A stretch of DNA of 45,378 nucleotides from Streptomyces sp. NRRL F-6492 (GCF_001280125.1 NZ_LGEG01000260.1:1-45378); one strand, 5' to 3'; shown: positions 6,340-18,246, counted from the first letter of the stretch. Program-made: numbers and translations. Notes: generated from the sequence alone by a model not told the origin.

Positions 6340-7623
6340 GTGTTGGATGAGTACGTGACGCTCCCCCGCCCGCTGAGGCTCCCCCGTCCGGCGAGGATCC
6401 CCCGCCCGGCGAGGATCCCCCGCCCGGTGAGGATCCCCCGTCCGCACCGCTTCGACCTCCTCATGGGCTTCCTCGGGTTCTCCTGCGGACTGCTCCTGTG
6501 GTCCTTCGGGCTCCACACGACGGGCGACCGCCTCTTCGACCAGCGGTGGGCGACGCTGATCCCGCTCGCGGTGACGGCCTCGGCGGAGGCCGTGCGCCGG
6601 ACGATGCCGCAGACGGCGATCACCGCCGGCACGCTCGCGCTCGTCGGCGACCAGTTCACCCACGGGAACCTGGTCACCGTCCTGATGTTCACGGACGTGG
6701 TCTACGCGGCCGTCGTGTACGGGAACCCCGCCACCGCCCGCCGGGTCCCCTACACGACCGGGCTGGTCACGGTGGCGGTGACGGTCGGCTTCCTCGTCTG
6801 GTGGCAGAACGCGATCGCCCTGCTCGTCGGGGTCGTCACGGGCATGATCTCCTTCATGCCCGCGATGACCGGCGCCGTCGTGCGCAACCACCGGGAGGCG
6901 GCGGACGCCGCGCGGCTGCGGGCCGAACAGACCGCGCTGCTCGCCGAGATGGACCGCACGCAGGCCGTGGTCGCCGAGCGGGCGCGGATGGCGCGCGAGC
7001 TGCACGACATGGTGGCGAACCACCTCTCGGCGATCGCGATCCACTCCACGGCGGCGCTCTCCCTCGACGAACCGGCCACCACCCGGCAGGCGCTCACCGT
7101 GATCCGGGAGAACAGCGTGGCGGGCCTGTCGGAGATGCGGCGGCTCATCGGCATCCTGCGGGACGGCAGCGGGGACGCCGAGCCGGCCGCCGCCCCCACG
7201 CTCGCCGGCCTGGACGCCCTGGTCGACCAGGCGCGGGCGAACGCCCGGCCGAGCGGTCTCGTCCTCGTCCTGGAGGACACCCGGGAGAGCGCGGCGGGAC
7301 TGCCCGCGCCGGTGGAGCTGGCGGCGTACCGGATCGTGCAGGAGTCGCTGACGAACGCGCTGAAGCACGCGGCGCCCGGCGACGTCCGGGTGGCCCTCGC
7401 CCGGGACCGGCGCGCCCTCGCGGTCGAGGTGACCAGCCCGTACGGGGAGCGGCCGGGGCCGACCGCACCCGGCTCGGGGGCGGGTCTGGTGGGGATGCGG
7501 GAGCGGACGGCCCTGCTCGGCGGGGTCTTCGAGGCGGGTCCGGTGACGGACGGCGGGGGACGGAAACGGTGGCGGGTGCGGGCGGAGCTGCCCGTGGACC
7601 CGAGCGACGAGGAGCGGGCATGA
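6340..7623 (+). CDS. two-component sensor histidine kinase (NarL/HPK7 type)
   Basis: 427 residues. A Pro/Arg N-terminus has five tandem PRPxR(I/L) units (about 9-38). Next comes a membrane domain of about five or six helices (41-185), then a HisKA_3 dimerisation helix with the phospho-accepting His in MARELHDMVANHLSAIAIH. The C-terminal ATPase domain has an N-box at YRIVQESLTNALKHA and a late G-box at GSGAGLVGMRER. It autophosphorylates at the membrane and passes phosphate to the response regulator that overlaps it by four bases (ATGA). The start is uncertain: GTG 6340, TTG 6343 and GTG 6355 are all in frame and none has an ideal ribosome binding site. Confidence 0.9.
   Translation: MLDEYVTLPRPLRLPRPARIPRPARIPRPVRIPRPHRFDLLMGFLGFSCGLLLWSFGLHTTGDRLFDQRWATLIPLAVTASAEAVRRTMPQTAITAGTLALVGDQFTHGNLVTVLMFTDVVYAAVVYGNPATARRVPYTTGLVTVAVTVGFLVWWQNAIALLVGVVTGMISFMPAMTGAVVRNHREAADAARLRAEQTALLAEMDRTQAVVAERARMARELHDMVANHLSAIAIHSTAALSLDEPATTRQALTVIRENSVAGLSEMRRLIGILRDGSGDAEPAAAPTLAGLDALVDQARANARPSGLVLVLEDTRESAAGLPAPVELAAYRIVQESLTNALKHAAPGDVRVALARDRRALAVEVTSPYGERPGPTAPGSGAGLVGMRERTALLGGVFEAGPVTDGGGRKRWRVRAELPVDPSDEERA
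6361..6450 (+). repeat. 18-bp tandem repeats encoding PRPxRI units
   Basis: About five near-identical 18-bp units (core GAGGATCCCCCGCCCGGC) lie in frame inside the sensor kinase N-terminus. They would add basic, proline-rich hexapeptides on the cytoplasmic side of the first membrane helix. Copy number may vary by slippage. Confidence 0.7.
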
Positions 7624-8273
7624 CGGTGCGGGTGGTGGTCGCCGAGGACCAGAGCGCGGTGCGGGCGGGCCTGGTGCTGATCCTGGGCAGCGCGCCGGAC
7701 GTGGAGGTCGTCGGGGAGGCGGCCGACGGGGAGCGGGCGGTGGAGCTGGCGCGCGAGCTGCGTCCCGACCTGGTCCTGATGGACGTGCAGATGCCCCGGA
7801 TGGACGGGGTGACGGCGACCGGGATCGTGGTGTCGGAGGGCCTCGCGGACGTGCTCGTGCTGACCACCTTCGACCTGGACGCGTACGTCTTCGGGGCGCT
7901 GCGGGCGGGGGCGGCGGGCTTCCTCCTGAAGAACGCGGAGGCCCGGGAGCTGATCGAGGCGGTACGGACGGTGGCGCGCGGCGAGGGGCTGATCGCCCCG
8001 GCGGTGACGCGACGGCTGATCGCGGAGTTCGCCGCGTCCGGGCGGCCCTCCCCGTCGTCGCGGGGGACGGACCCCGCCGTCCTGGACGCGCTGACGCCCC
8101 GGGAGCGGGAGGTGCTCTCGGCGCTCGGCGGGGGGCTGTCGAACGCGGAGATCGCGGTACGGCTCGACATGGCGGAGGCGACGGTGAAGACGCACGTCAG
8201 CAAGGTACTGGGGAAGCTGGAGCTGCGGAGCCGGGTCCAAGCGGCCGTTCTCGCAAGGGAGTTGGGGGTGTAG
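7620..8273 (+). CDS. response regulator, NarL/FixJ family
   Basis: 217 residues. The receiver domain has the acidic pair at residues 9-10 (VVVAEDQ) and the phospho-acceptor Asp55 in LVLMDVQMPRMDG. The conserved Thr lies in LVLTTFD and Lys in GFLLKNAEA. The C-terminal LuxR-type helix-turn-helix (LTPREREVLSALGGGLSNAE then ATVKTHVSKVLGKL) covers about 150-215. ATG at 7620 overlaps the kinase stop codon (ATGA), so the two are translationally coupled. The targets are unknown; the inverted repeat at 6250-6276 is a candidate site. Confidence 0.93.
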   Translation: MTVRVVVAEDQSAVRAGLVLILGSAPDVEVVGEAADGERAVELARELRPDLVLMDVQMPRMDGVTATGIVVSEGLADVLVLTTFDLDAYVFGALRAGAAGFLLKNAEARELIEAVRTVARGEGLIAPAVTRRLIAEFAASGRPSPSSRGTDPAVLDALTPREREVLSALGGGLSNAEIAVRLDMAEATVKTHVSKVLGKLELRSRVQAAVLARELGV

Positions 8274-8289
8274 GGGAGGGTACCGACTT

Positions 8290-8331
8290 TGGTCTGGACC
8301 TCTTGACGATTGGTCCAGACCTTCCTACGCT
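8290..8331 (+). promoter_or_regulatory. chitinase promoter with paired 12-bp direct repeats (DasR-like sites)
   Basis: TGGTCTGGACCT (8290-8301) and TGGTCCAGACCT (8311-8322) flank and overlap a -35 box TTGACG (8303-8308). TACGCT follows as -10 (8326-8331) after an exact 17-base spacer. This is the arrangement known from Streptomyces chitinase promoters, where these repeats mediate chitin induction and glucose repression and where DasR (N-acetylglucosamine-responsive GntR repressor) binds related sequences. The match is seen directly; the regulator is assigned by family knowledge. Confidence 0.85.
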
Positions 8332-8391
8332 CGCGGGGCGCGCGCATCTCCACGGACCACCCCCACCCCGTCCGCAACTTGAGGAGCACCG

Positions 8392-10229
8392 TTGAGCACT
8401 CAAGCACCGACGCGCAGAGCAGGGTTCAGACACCGGGCCGCTGCCGGTCTGACCGCCCTCGTCCTGCCCCTGGCCGCCATGGTCGGCCTCGCCACCCCCG
8501 CCGAAGCGGCCACCTCGGCCACGGCCACCTACACCAAGACCCAGGACTGGGGCTCCGGCTTCGGCGCCAACTGGACCGTCAAGAACACCGGCACCACCAC
8601 CCTGACCTCCTGGACCGTCGAGTGGGACTACCCCGCCGGCACCTCGGTCACCTCCGCGTGGGACGCCTCCGTCACCAGCTCCGGCACCCACTGGACCGCC
8701 AAGAACGTCGGCTGGAACGGCACCCTCGCCCCCGGCGCCTCCGTCTCCTTCGGCTACAACGGCGCGGGTCCCGGCGCGCCCACCGGCTGTAAGATCAACG
8801 GCGCTCCGTGCGACGGCTCCACCCAGCCGGGCGACAACCCGCCCTCCGCCCCCGGCACCCCGGTCGCCTCGAACGTCACGAACACCTCGGCCAAGCTCAC
8901 CTGGACCGCGGCCACCGACGACAAGGGCGTCAAGAACTACGACGTGCTGCGCGACGGCACGAAGGTCACCACCACCACGGCCCTCACCTACACGGACACG
9001 GGCCTGACCGCCGGCACCGACTACGGCTACACGGTCGTCGCCCGCGACACCATCGACCAGACCGGCCCCGCCGCCGGACCCGTCGCGGTGCGCACCACCG
9101 GCGGCCCGGACGTCCCGCCGCCGCCGAACGCGGTCAAGCTGGGCTACTTCACCAACTGGGGCGTCTACGGGCGCAACTACCACGTGAAGAACATCGTGAC
9201 CTCGGGCTCCGCGTCCAAGATCACGCACATCAACTACGCCTTCGGCAACGTCCAGGGCGGCAAGTGCACCATCGGCGACTCCTACGCCGACTACGACAAG
9301 GCCTACACCGCCGACCAGTCGGTCGACGGCGTCGCCGACACCTGGGACCAGCCGCTGCGCGGCAACTTCAATCAGCTGCGCAAGCTGAAGAAGGCGTACC
9401 CGAACATCAAGGTCCTCTGGTCCTTCGGCGGCTGGACCTGGTCCGGCGGCTTCGGCCAGGCCGTGCAGAACCCGACCGCCTTCGCCCAGTCCTGCTACGA
9501 CCTGGTCGAGGACCCGCGCTGGGCCGACGTCTTCGACGGCATCGACCTGGACTGGGAGTACCCCAACGCCTGCGGGACACCAGCGGCCCGGCCTCCTTCA
9601 AGAACATGATGCAGGCCATGCGCGCCAAGTTCGGCGCCAACAACCTGGTGACCGCGGCCGTCACGGCCGACGGCTCCGCCGGCGGCAAGATCGACGCCGC
9701 CGACTACGCCGGCGCCGCCCCGTACTACGACTGGCTCAACGTCATGACGTACGACTTCTTCGGCGCCTGGGACGCCAAGGGCCCGACCGCCCCGCACTCC
9801 CCGCTGACCTCGTACGCCGGCATCCCGCAGGCGGGCTTCAACTCCGCCGACGCGATCGCCAAGTTCAAGGCGAAGGGCGTCCCGGCCAAGAAGCTGCTGC
9901 TCGGCATCGGCTTCTACGGACGCGGCTGGACCGGCGTCACCCAGTCCGCCCCCGGCGGCACGGCGACGGGCGCGGCGCCCGGCACGTACGAGGCGGGCAT
10001 CGAGGACTACAAGGTCCTCAAGAACACCTGCCCGTCCACCGGCACCGTCGCCGGCACGGCCTACGCCCACTGCGGCACCAACTGGTGGAGCTACGACACC
10101 CCGGCCACGGTCACGTCCAAGATGGGCTGGGCCAAGGGCCAGGGCCTGGGCGGAGCCTTCTTCTGGGAGTTCAGCGGTGACACCACCAACGGCGAGCTGG
10201 TCGGCGCGATCAACAGCGGCCTGAGCTAG
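8392..10229 (+). pseudogene. chiC: secreted family-18 chitinase, frameshifted in the catalytic domain
   Basis: Domain order: Sec signal peptide (residues 1-39, cleaved near AEA-A), CBM2 cellulose/chitin-binding domain (about 41-140), fibronectin type III (about 150-240), and GH18 catalytic domain. The first frame (TTG 8392, GAGGAG five bases upstream) carries the catalytic DGIDLDWEYPNACG motif. It then goes out of frame at about 9572-9578 and stops at 9609. The remainder of GH18 (FKNMMQAMRAKFGANN to the end SGDTTNGELVGAINSGLS) continues in another frame to 10229 with undiminished codon bias. Family members read CGLTCDTSGP here, so about ten bases, including a cysteine codon, appear to be missing. 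It hydrolyses chitin outside the cell when intact. Recent loss and sequencing error are both possible. Confidence 0.85.
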
Positions 10230-10245
10230 CCCGTACGACGACGAA

Positions 10246-10280
10246 GGGCGGGGGACGGCGCAGCACGCCGTCCCCCGCCC
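10246..10280. terminator. bidirectional hairpin terminator between chitinase and DUF2550 genes
   Basis: A perfect 15-bp stem (GGGCGGGGGACGGCG and its complement) closes on the 5-base loop CAGCA. It lies 17 bases after the chitinase stop and nine bases beyond the stop of the convergent gene. Confidence 0.88.
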
Positions 10281-10288
10281 CTCTCGTC

Positions 10289-10741
10289 CTAGGCCACGTT
10301 GACCCTCTGCCCGGGAGGCGCCGCCTCCAGCCAGGCCATGAAGCCCGTCCGGGCGTCCTCGCTCATCGCGAGCTCCAGGCGGACGCCCTCGTACATACAG
10401 GGCTGGATCACCGCGTCCGAGAGCAGCGCGAGCTCCTCCTCGCCCTCCGGGGTCCGGCGCTCCAGGGCCACGATGGAGGAGCGCTCCAGGACCCGGCGCG
10501 GACGGGGCGCGTACGAGAAGACGCGGAACCAGGCGATCTCGTCACCGCTGTAGCGGGCGACGCCGTACACCCAGCCCTTGCCGGCCGGATCCGGCTCGTC
10601 GGGAACGTTCCAGCGCAGCGAACAGTCGAACGTCCCGCCGGCCTTCTGGATCAGTCTCCGGCGCAATCCGAAGACGAAGAGCCCGATCACCACCAGTGCG
10701 ACGACCAGGCCGCACACGAGCAGAGCGAGGAACATCTTCAC
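10289..10741 (-). CDS. DUF2550 family membrane-anchored protein
   Basis: 150 residues. One N-terminal membrane helix (about 3-27, FLALLVCGLVVALVVIGLFVFG) is followed by Arg residues and a compact soluble domain (GGTFDCSLRWN, GWVYGVARYSGDEIAWFRVF, SSIVALERRTP). Genes of this family sit next to the ATP synthase epsilon gene in many actinobacteria, as here. The function is unknown. The start is either GTG 10741 (MKMF) or the ATG two codons in; AGGAGG lies just upstream of both. Confidence 0.82.
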   Translation of the reverse strand: MKMFLALLVCGLVVALVVIGLFVFGLRRRLIQKAGGTFDCSLRWNVPDEPDPAGKGWVYGVARYSGDEIAWFRVFSYAPRPRRVLERSSIVALERRTPEGEEELALLSDAVIQPCMYEGVRLELAMSEDARTGFMAWLEAAPPGQRVNVA

Positions 10742-10810
10742 CGACCTCCTCGCTGCGTCCCGTAGCCGGGCCAGCCGGCAGAACCGAATACAACCTGCAC
10801 CTGCATCGCC

Positions 10811-10855
10811 TCAGCCGCGGCACGGTCTGGAAAATTCCAGCCGTGCCGCGGCTGA
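10811..10855 (-). terminator. terminator of the ATP synthase operon
   Basis: An almost perfect 19-20 bp stem (arms TCAGCCGCGGCACGGTCTGG and CCAGCCGTGCCGCGGCTGA, one bulged base) sits about 23 bases after the atpC stop codon. The gap 10742-10877 otherwise holds only the DUF2550 promoter. Confidence 0.85.
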
Positions 10856-10877
10856 GGGCACTACTCCGCGCGGACCG

Positions 10878-11252
10878 TCAGCGGACCGCTACCGCGCGCA
10901 GCCGGACATCGGCGCGCCGCTCGGCGGCGGCGTCGGAGTCCGACTTCGCGCGCTCCAGCGCGCGCTCGGCGCGCTGGGCGTCGATCTCGTCCGCCAGCTC
11001 GCAGACCTCCGCGAGCAGGGACAGCTTGTCGTCGGCGAACGAGATGAATCCACCGTGGACGGCGGCGACGACGGTCGCGCCCTCGCTCGTACGGATGGTC
11101 ACCGGGCCCGACTCCAGCACACCGAGCAGCGGCTGGTGGCCGGGCATGACGCCGATGTCGCCGGAGGTGGTACGCGCGATGACCAGGGTGGCCTCGCCGG
11201 ACCAGACACTCCGGTCCGCGGCGACCAGCTCGACGTGCAGCTCAGCAGCCAA
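10878..11252 (-). CDS. atpC: F1Fo ATP synthase epsilon subunit
   Basis: 124 residues. The N-terminal beta-sandwich (ELHVELVAADRSVWSGEATL, GDIGVMPGHQPLLGVL) and a short C-terminal helical hairpin (AQRAERALERAKSDSDAAAE) give the central-stalk epsilon subunit, which couples to the c-ring and regulates ATP hydrolysis. TTG at 11252 has GAGGAG seven bases upstream. It is the last gene of the operon, separated from atpD by 112 bases containing a strong hairpin, unlike the tight spacing of the upstream F1 genes. Confidence 0.95.
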   Translation of the reverse strand: MAAELHVELVAADRSVWSGEATLVIARTTSGDIGVMPGHQPLLGVLESGPVTIRTSEGATVVAAVHGGFISFADDKLSLLAEVCELADEIDAQRAERALERAKSDSDAAAERRADVRLRAVAVR

Positions 11253-11319
11253 GGGTGGCTCCTCGGGTCACCACCCGGCGGTCGTGCCGGGTGTTGGGGT
11301 CAATTCTAGGGGGCGTGGA

Positions 11320-11349
11320 GAGGGGGGCGGGACGGATCCCGCCCCCCTC
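11320..11349 (-). terminator. intercistronic hairpin between atpD and atpC
   Basis: A perfect 13-bp stem GAGGGGGGCGGGA/TCCCGCCCCCCTC with loop CGGA, 15 bases after the atpD stop and inside the operon. It may lower atpC transcription or protect the upstream mRNA. Confidence 0.65.
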
Positions 11350-11364
11350 GGGCGAGCACGGGGC

Positions 11365-13724
<2,360 letters not shown>

Positions 13725-13744
13725 GAGTCAGGTCCCTTCCGTCG

Positions 13745-15343
13745 TCACTTCGAGACGTTGACGGCGGCAGGAGCGTCCTCGCCCAGCAGCTTGCCGTCAG
13801 AGGTCTCGAACTGCTTCTTGAACTCCGCGATCGCGTCGGCGACGGACTGCAGCGTGTCGTCCGACATCTTGCCGCCCTCACGGATGGAGGTCATGAGGCC
13901 CGAGTGGTTCTGGCGCAGGTACGCCAGGAGCTCGGCCTCGAAGCGGCGGATGTCGGCGACCGGGACGTCGTCCATCTTGCCGGTGGTGCCGGCCCAGACG
14001 GAGACGACCTGGTTCTCGGTGGGCATCGGCTGGTACTGAGCCTGCTTGAGCAGCTCGACCATGCGCTGTCCACGCTCCAGCTGCGCCTTGGAGGCCGCGT
14101 CCAGGTCGGAACCGAAGGCGGCGAACGCCTCCAGCTCACGGAACTGGGCGAGGTCCACGCGGAGGCGGCCGGAGATCTGCTTCATCGCCTTGTGCTGGGC
14201 GGAGCCACCGACACGCGAGACCGAGATACCGACGTTCAGGGCCGGACGCTGGCCGGCGTTGAACAGGTCGGACTCCAGGAAGCACTGGCCGTCGGTGATG
14301 GAGATGACGTTGGTCGGGATGAACGCCGACACGTCGTTCGCCTTGGTCTCGACGATCGGGAGACCGGTCATCGAACCGGCACCCAGCTCGTCCGAGAGCT
14401 TCGCGCAGCGCTCCAGGAGACGCGAGTGCAGGTAGAAGACGTCACCCGGGTAGGCCTCACGGCCCGGCGGGCGGCGCAGCAGCAGGGACACGGCGCGGTA
14501 GGCGTCGGCCTGCTTCGACAGGTCGTCGAAGACGATCAGGACGTGCTTGCCCTGGTACATCCAGTGCTGGCCGATGGCGGAACCGGTGTACGGCGCCAGG
14601 TACTTGAAGCCGGCCGGGTCGGACGCCGGGGCGGCGACGATCGTCGTGTACTCGAGCGCACCGGCCTCTTCCAGGGCGCCGCGAACGGACGCGATGGTCG
14701 AGCCCTTCTGGCCGACGGCGACGTAGATGCAGCGGACCTGCTTGTTCACGTCGCCCGAGCGCCAGTTGTCACGCTGGTTGATGATCGTGTCGACGCACAG
14801 CGCGGTCTTGCCGGTCTGACGGTCGCCGATAATCAGCTGACGCTGGCCGCGGCCGACCGGCGTCATGGCGTCGACGGCCTTGTAGCCGGTCTCCATCGGC
14901 TCGTGCACCGACTTACGGGCCATGACGCCCGGGGCCTGCAGTTCGAGGGCGCGGCGGCCCTCGGTCGCGATCTCGCCGAGACCGTCGATCGGGTTGCCGA
15001 GCGGGTCGACAACGCGGCCGAGGTATCCCTCGCCGACACCGACGGAGAGGACCTCGCCGGTGCGCTGCACCGACTGTCCCTCCTCGATGCCGCTGAACTC
15101 GCCGAGGACGATCGCGCCGATCTCGCGCTCTTCGAGGTTCAGCGCGAGACCGAGGGTCCCGTCCTCGAACTTCAGCAGCTCGTTCGCCATGGCCGAGGGA
15201 AGACCCTCGACCTTCGCGATACCGTCACCGGCCAGGCTGACCGTGCCGACCTCCTCGCGCGAGGCCGCGTCCGGCTGGTACGACTGGACGAAGTTCTCCA
15301 GTGCGTCCCGGATCTCCTCCGGCCGGATCGTGAGCTCCGCCAT
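13745..15343 (-). CDS. atpA: F1Fo ATP synthase alpha subunit
   Basis: 532 residues, the non-catalytic nucleotide-binding subunit of F1. The P-loop is [13 protein letters not shown]; the N-terminus [19 protein letters not shown] is the standard actinobacterial form. The open frame reaches 15436, but ATG 15343 has AGGGA upstream, and the extension encodes the palindromic repeat element, so the shorter start is right. It is preceded by 151 non-coding bases after atpH. Confidence 0.98.
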   Translation of the reverse strand: MAELTIRPEEIRDALENFVQSYQPDAASREEVGTVSLAGDGIAKVEGLPSAMANELLKFEDGTLGLALNLEEREIGAIVLGEFSGIEEGQSVQRTGEVLSVGVGEGYLGRVVDPLGNPIDGLGEIATEGRRALELQAPGVMARKSVHEPMETGYKAVDAMTPVGRGQRQLIIGDRQTGKTALCVDTIINQRDNWRSGDVNKQVRCIYVAVGQKGSTIASVRGALEEAGALEYTTIVAAPASDPAGFKYLAPYTGSAIGQHWMYQGKHVLIVFDDLSKQADAYRAVSLLLRRPPGREAYPGDVFYLHSRLLERCAKLSDELGAGSMTGLPIVETKANDVSAFIPTNVISITDGQCFLESDLFNAGQRPALNVGISVSRVGGSAQHKAMKQISGRLRVDLAQFRELEAFAAFGSDLDAASKAQLERGQRMVELLKQAQYQPMPTENQVVSVWAGTTGKMDDVPVADIRRFEAELLAYLRQNHSGLMTSIREGGKMSDDTLQSVADAIAEFKKQFETSDGKLLGEDAPAAVNVSK

Positions 15344-15389
15344 CTGGGTTCCCTGCTCTCCTTGTTGGGCCCGAAGTTTCTTAAGGGGT

Positions 15390-15407
15390 CTGGGGGCCGA
15401 CCCCCAG
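15390..15407. repeat. short palindromic repeat element, copy 1 (atpH-atpA gap)
   Basis: CTGGGGG, CCGA, CCCCCAG: 7-bp arms and a 4-base loop. The surrounding 20 bases TCTGGGGGCCGACCCCCAGG recur, with one mismatch, in inverse orientation at the start of prmC. This looks like a dispersed Streptomyces palindromic unit. It lies in the leader between atpH and atpA. Confidence 0.6.
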
Positions 15408-15494
15408 GAATCTTCTGCAATCTCTGCACGGCCCAACCGGGCCGCTGGTGATGCTGTGATGCTTTTCTGCTGTGGTGACCGCTGCGGTGACGCG

Positions 15495-16310
15495 TCAGCC
15501 GGCCAGTCGACGGGTCGCCTCGTCGAGGCGCTCCGCGATCGAACCGTTGATGACCTCGTCGCCGACCTGCACGGTGATCCCGCCGAGGACCGAGGGGTCC
15601 ACGTCCAGGTTCAGGTGCATCGCGCGGCCGTACAGCTTGGCCAGGGCGGCACCGAGGCGCTGCTTCTGCCCGTCCGACAGCGGCACCGCCGAGGTGACGA
15701 CCGCGACCATCCGGTCCCGGCGCGCCGCGGCGAGCTTGGACAGGGACTCGAGTCCCGCTTCCAGGCTACGTCCCCGGGGCTGGGTCACCAGACGGACGAC
15801 CAGACGCTCGGTGGTCGCGTGGGCCTTGCCGCCCAGCAGGCTGCGGAGCAGCGCGCCCTTGGCGGTGGCCGTGGCGGCCTTGTCCGTCAGCGCCGAGCGG
15901 AGCTCGTTGCTGGAGGACACGATCCGGCCGAAGCGGAACAGCTCGTCCTCGACACCGTCCAGTGCGCCCGCCTTCTGCGCCGCGGTGAGGTCTGCGGTGT
16001 TCGCCAGCTCCTCGGTCGCGTCGGCCAGGTCGCGCGAGCGCGACCAGCGGGAGCGGACCATGCCGGAGACCAGGTCGGCGGTCTCGCCGCCCACCTGACC
16101 GGTCAGGAGTCGCTGCGCGAGTGCGGCCTTGGCCTCACCCGACTGGGCGGGGTCGGTCAGGACCCGGCGCAGCGACACCTCGCGGTCGAGCAGCACGGTG
16201 ACGGCGGCGAGCTCGTCCGCGAGCTTCGTCGCGTCGACCGGGGTGTTGTCGGTCAGCGCGTCGAGGGACTCGCGTGCGGCGGCCAGTGCCTCACGGCTCG
16301 CTCCGTTCAT
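15495..16310 (-). CDS. atpH: F1Fo ATP synthase delta subunit
   Basis: 271 residues, longer than the roughly 180 of E. coli delta because of the extended N-terminal part usual in actinobacteria. The C-terminal OSCP signature ([20 protein letters not shown] then [20 protein letters not shown]) is clear. It joins the peripheral stalk to the top of F1. ATG 16310 overlaps the atpF stop codon by four bases. Confidence 0.96.
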   Translation of the reverse strand: MNGASREALAAARESLDALTDNTPVDATKLADELAAVTVLLDREVSLRRVLTDPAQSGEAKAALAQRLLTGQVGGETADLVSGMVRSRWSRSRDLADATEELANTADLTAAQKAGALDGVEDELFRFGRIVSSSNELRSALTDKAATATAKGALLRSLLGGKAHATTERLVVRLVTQPRGRSLEAGLESLSKLAAARRDRMVAVVTSAVPLSDGQKQRLGAALAKLYGRAMHLNLDVDPSVLGGITVQVGDEVINGSIAERLDEATRRLAG

Positions 16311-16852
16311 CGGACGGCCTCGGCCTTCTCCTCGAGCTCGTCGAGGAAGCGGTCGATCGTGCGGCTCTGGCGGGCGGTGTCCTCGAGGGACTCGCCGACC
16401 AGCTTGCCGGCCAGGTCGGTGGCGAGCTTGCCCACGTCCTGACGCAGCGACGCCGACGCGGCCTTGCGGTCCGCCTCGATCTGCGTGTGGCCGGCCGCGA
16501 TGATCTCCTCGCGCTGGCGCTGGCCTTCCGCCTTCATCTCCTGGATGATCGCGGTGCCCTGCTCCGTCGCCTCCTGGCGAAGACGCGCGGCCTCGTGGCG
16601 GGCCTCGGCGAGCTGGGCCTTGTACTGCTCCAGCACGCTCTGAGCCTCGATCTGGGCCGACTCGGCCTTCTCGATGCCACCCTCGATGGCCTCGCGGCGC
16701 TCGTCCAGAACCTTGTTGATGTTCGGGAGGAGCTTCTTGGCGAGGAAACCGAAGACGATGACGAAGGCGATCAGGCCGATGACGAGCTCGTCGAGATGCG
16801 GGATGAGCGGAGGCTGCTCCTCCGCCGCTGCCGCAAGAAGCAGAGCGTTCAC
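16307..16852 (-). CDS. atpF: F1Fo ATP synthase b subunit
   Basis: 181 residues. One N-terminal membrane helix (about 21-43, ELVIGLIAFVIVFGFLAKKLL) is followed by a long charged amphipathic helix that dimerises as the peripheral stalk. GTG at 16852 has GGAAGG upstream. It is coupled to atpH by an ATGA overlap. Confidence 0.96.
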   Translation of the reverse strand: MNALLLAAAAEEQPPLIPHLDELVIGLIAFVIVFGFLAKKLLPNINKVLDERREAIEGGIEKAESAQIEAQSVLEQYKAQLAEARHEAARLRQEATEQGTAIIQEMKAEGQRQREEIIAAGHTQIEADRKAASASLRQDVGKLATDLAGKLVGESLEDTARQSRTIDRFLDELEEKAEAVR

Positions 16853-16890
16853 ATCAGTGCCTTCCGTAAAAGTTGGGCTGTCGGTCCGGC

Positions 16891-17202
<312 letters not shown>

Positions 17203-17214
17203 TCAGGGCCGGAC

Positions 17215-18024
17215 TCAGTGGTGCTCGGAGAGCGCGCCCTGGACGTAGCTGCAGGCCAGGAGCACGAAGACGTACGCCTGGACGGCCTGGATGAAGAGCT
17301 CGAAGGCGGTCATCACGAGGACCATCACGAACGAGGCGCCGGCGTAGACGAAGCCCAGGCCGTTCATGAGGTACCAGGTGGCGAGCGAGAACATCACGAT
17401 GAGCAGGTGACCGGCGAACATGTTCGCGAACAGTCGGACCGCGTGCGTGAAGGGCCGGATGAGCAGGTTCGAGAAGAACTCGAGGACGACCACGAGCGGC
17501 AGGATGGCGCCGAGCGACTTGTCGTAACCGACGATGTTCTTCCAGCCGCCCACGAAGCCGTGCTTCTTGAAGGTGAGCGAGATCCACATGAAGTACACGA
17601 TCAGCGCGAGACCGGCCGGGAAGGCGATCAGCGAGGTGACCGGGAACTGGGCGAGCGGAACGATCGACCAGAGGTTCATGATCCAGACGAAGAAGAACAG
17701 CGACACCATGAAGGGGACGTACTTCTCGCCGTCCTTCTTGCCGATGATCTCGTAGACGATGCCGCGGCGCACGAAGTCGTAACCGGCCTCGCCGACCATC
17801 TGGAGCTTGCCGGGGATCAGCTTGGGCTTGTTGAAGGCGGCCCAGAAGAACCCGACGACCACGATCGAACCCAGGATCGCGAGCAGCATCGGCTTGGTGA
17901 AGTCGAAACCGCCCACGGAGAAGATGGGCTCGTACATGAACGTGTGCAGGCCCGGCGCCGGGAAGCCACATCCGGTGAAGATGTGGCAATCCGGGTCGAA
18001 GGCAAGCGTCTGGTCAGCACTCAC
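17215..18024 (-). CDS. atpB: F1Fo ATP synthase a subunit
   Basis: 269 residues, with five or six membrane helices. The essential arginine lies in LIRPFTHAVRLFANMFAGHLL, and the last helix has FELFIQAVQAYVFVLLACSY. It forms the proton half-channels against the c-ring. The start is taken at GTG 18024, with AAGGAG seven bases upstream; the frame is open to 18060. Confidence 0.96.
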   Translation of the reverse strand: MSADQTLAFDPDCHIFTGCGFPAPGLHTFMYEPIFSVGGFDFTKPMLLAILGSIVVVGFFWAAFNKPKLIPGKLQMVGEAGYDFVRRGIVYEIIGKKDGEKYVPFMVSLFFFVWIMNLWSIVPLAQFPVTSLIAFPAGLALIVYFMWISLTFKKHGFVGGWKNIVGYDKSLGAILPLVVVLEFFSNLLIRPFTHAVRLFANMFAGHLLIVMFSLATWYLMNGLGFVYAGASFVMVLVMTAFELFIQAVQAYVFVLLACSYVQGALSEHH

Positions 18025-18246
18025 CGCGGGCTCCTTCAGCGTGGCGCATAGGTACGGCAACCTCGTTGTGTCGGCGCGGCACGCAGCCGCGGGTCGGCAC
18101 TGGACTGGTCTTACGGATAAGGGGGCGGCGGTCAGGCATCGAGCCTCGCGCTGGGACAGGCGTCTCGGATGCCCGCGCCCGCAGTGCCGCAGTTGGCACC
18201 GGACGATAGCAGGAAGCCGAAGGCGGCTTTATCCCGGCCCTACCCT
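18025..18246 (-). other. gap between atpI and atpB with a small hairpin and possible internal promoter
   Basis: 222 bases without a gene. Near 18210-18228 a hairpin (AAGCCG, CCTT, CGGCTT on the minus strand) lies just behind atpI, and TATCGT a little downstream could be a -10 box. AtpI may therefore be partly uncoupled from the structural genes. Confidence 0.35.
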
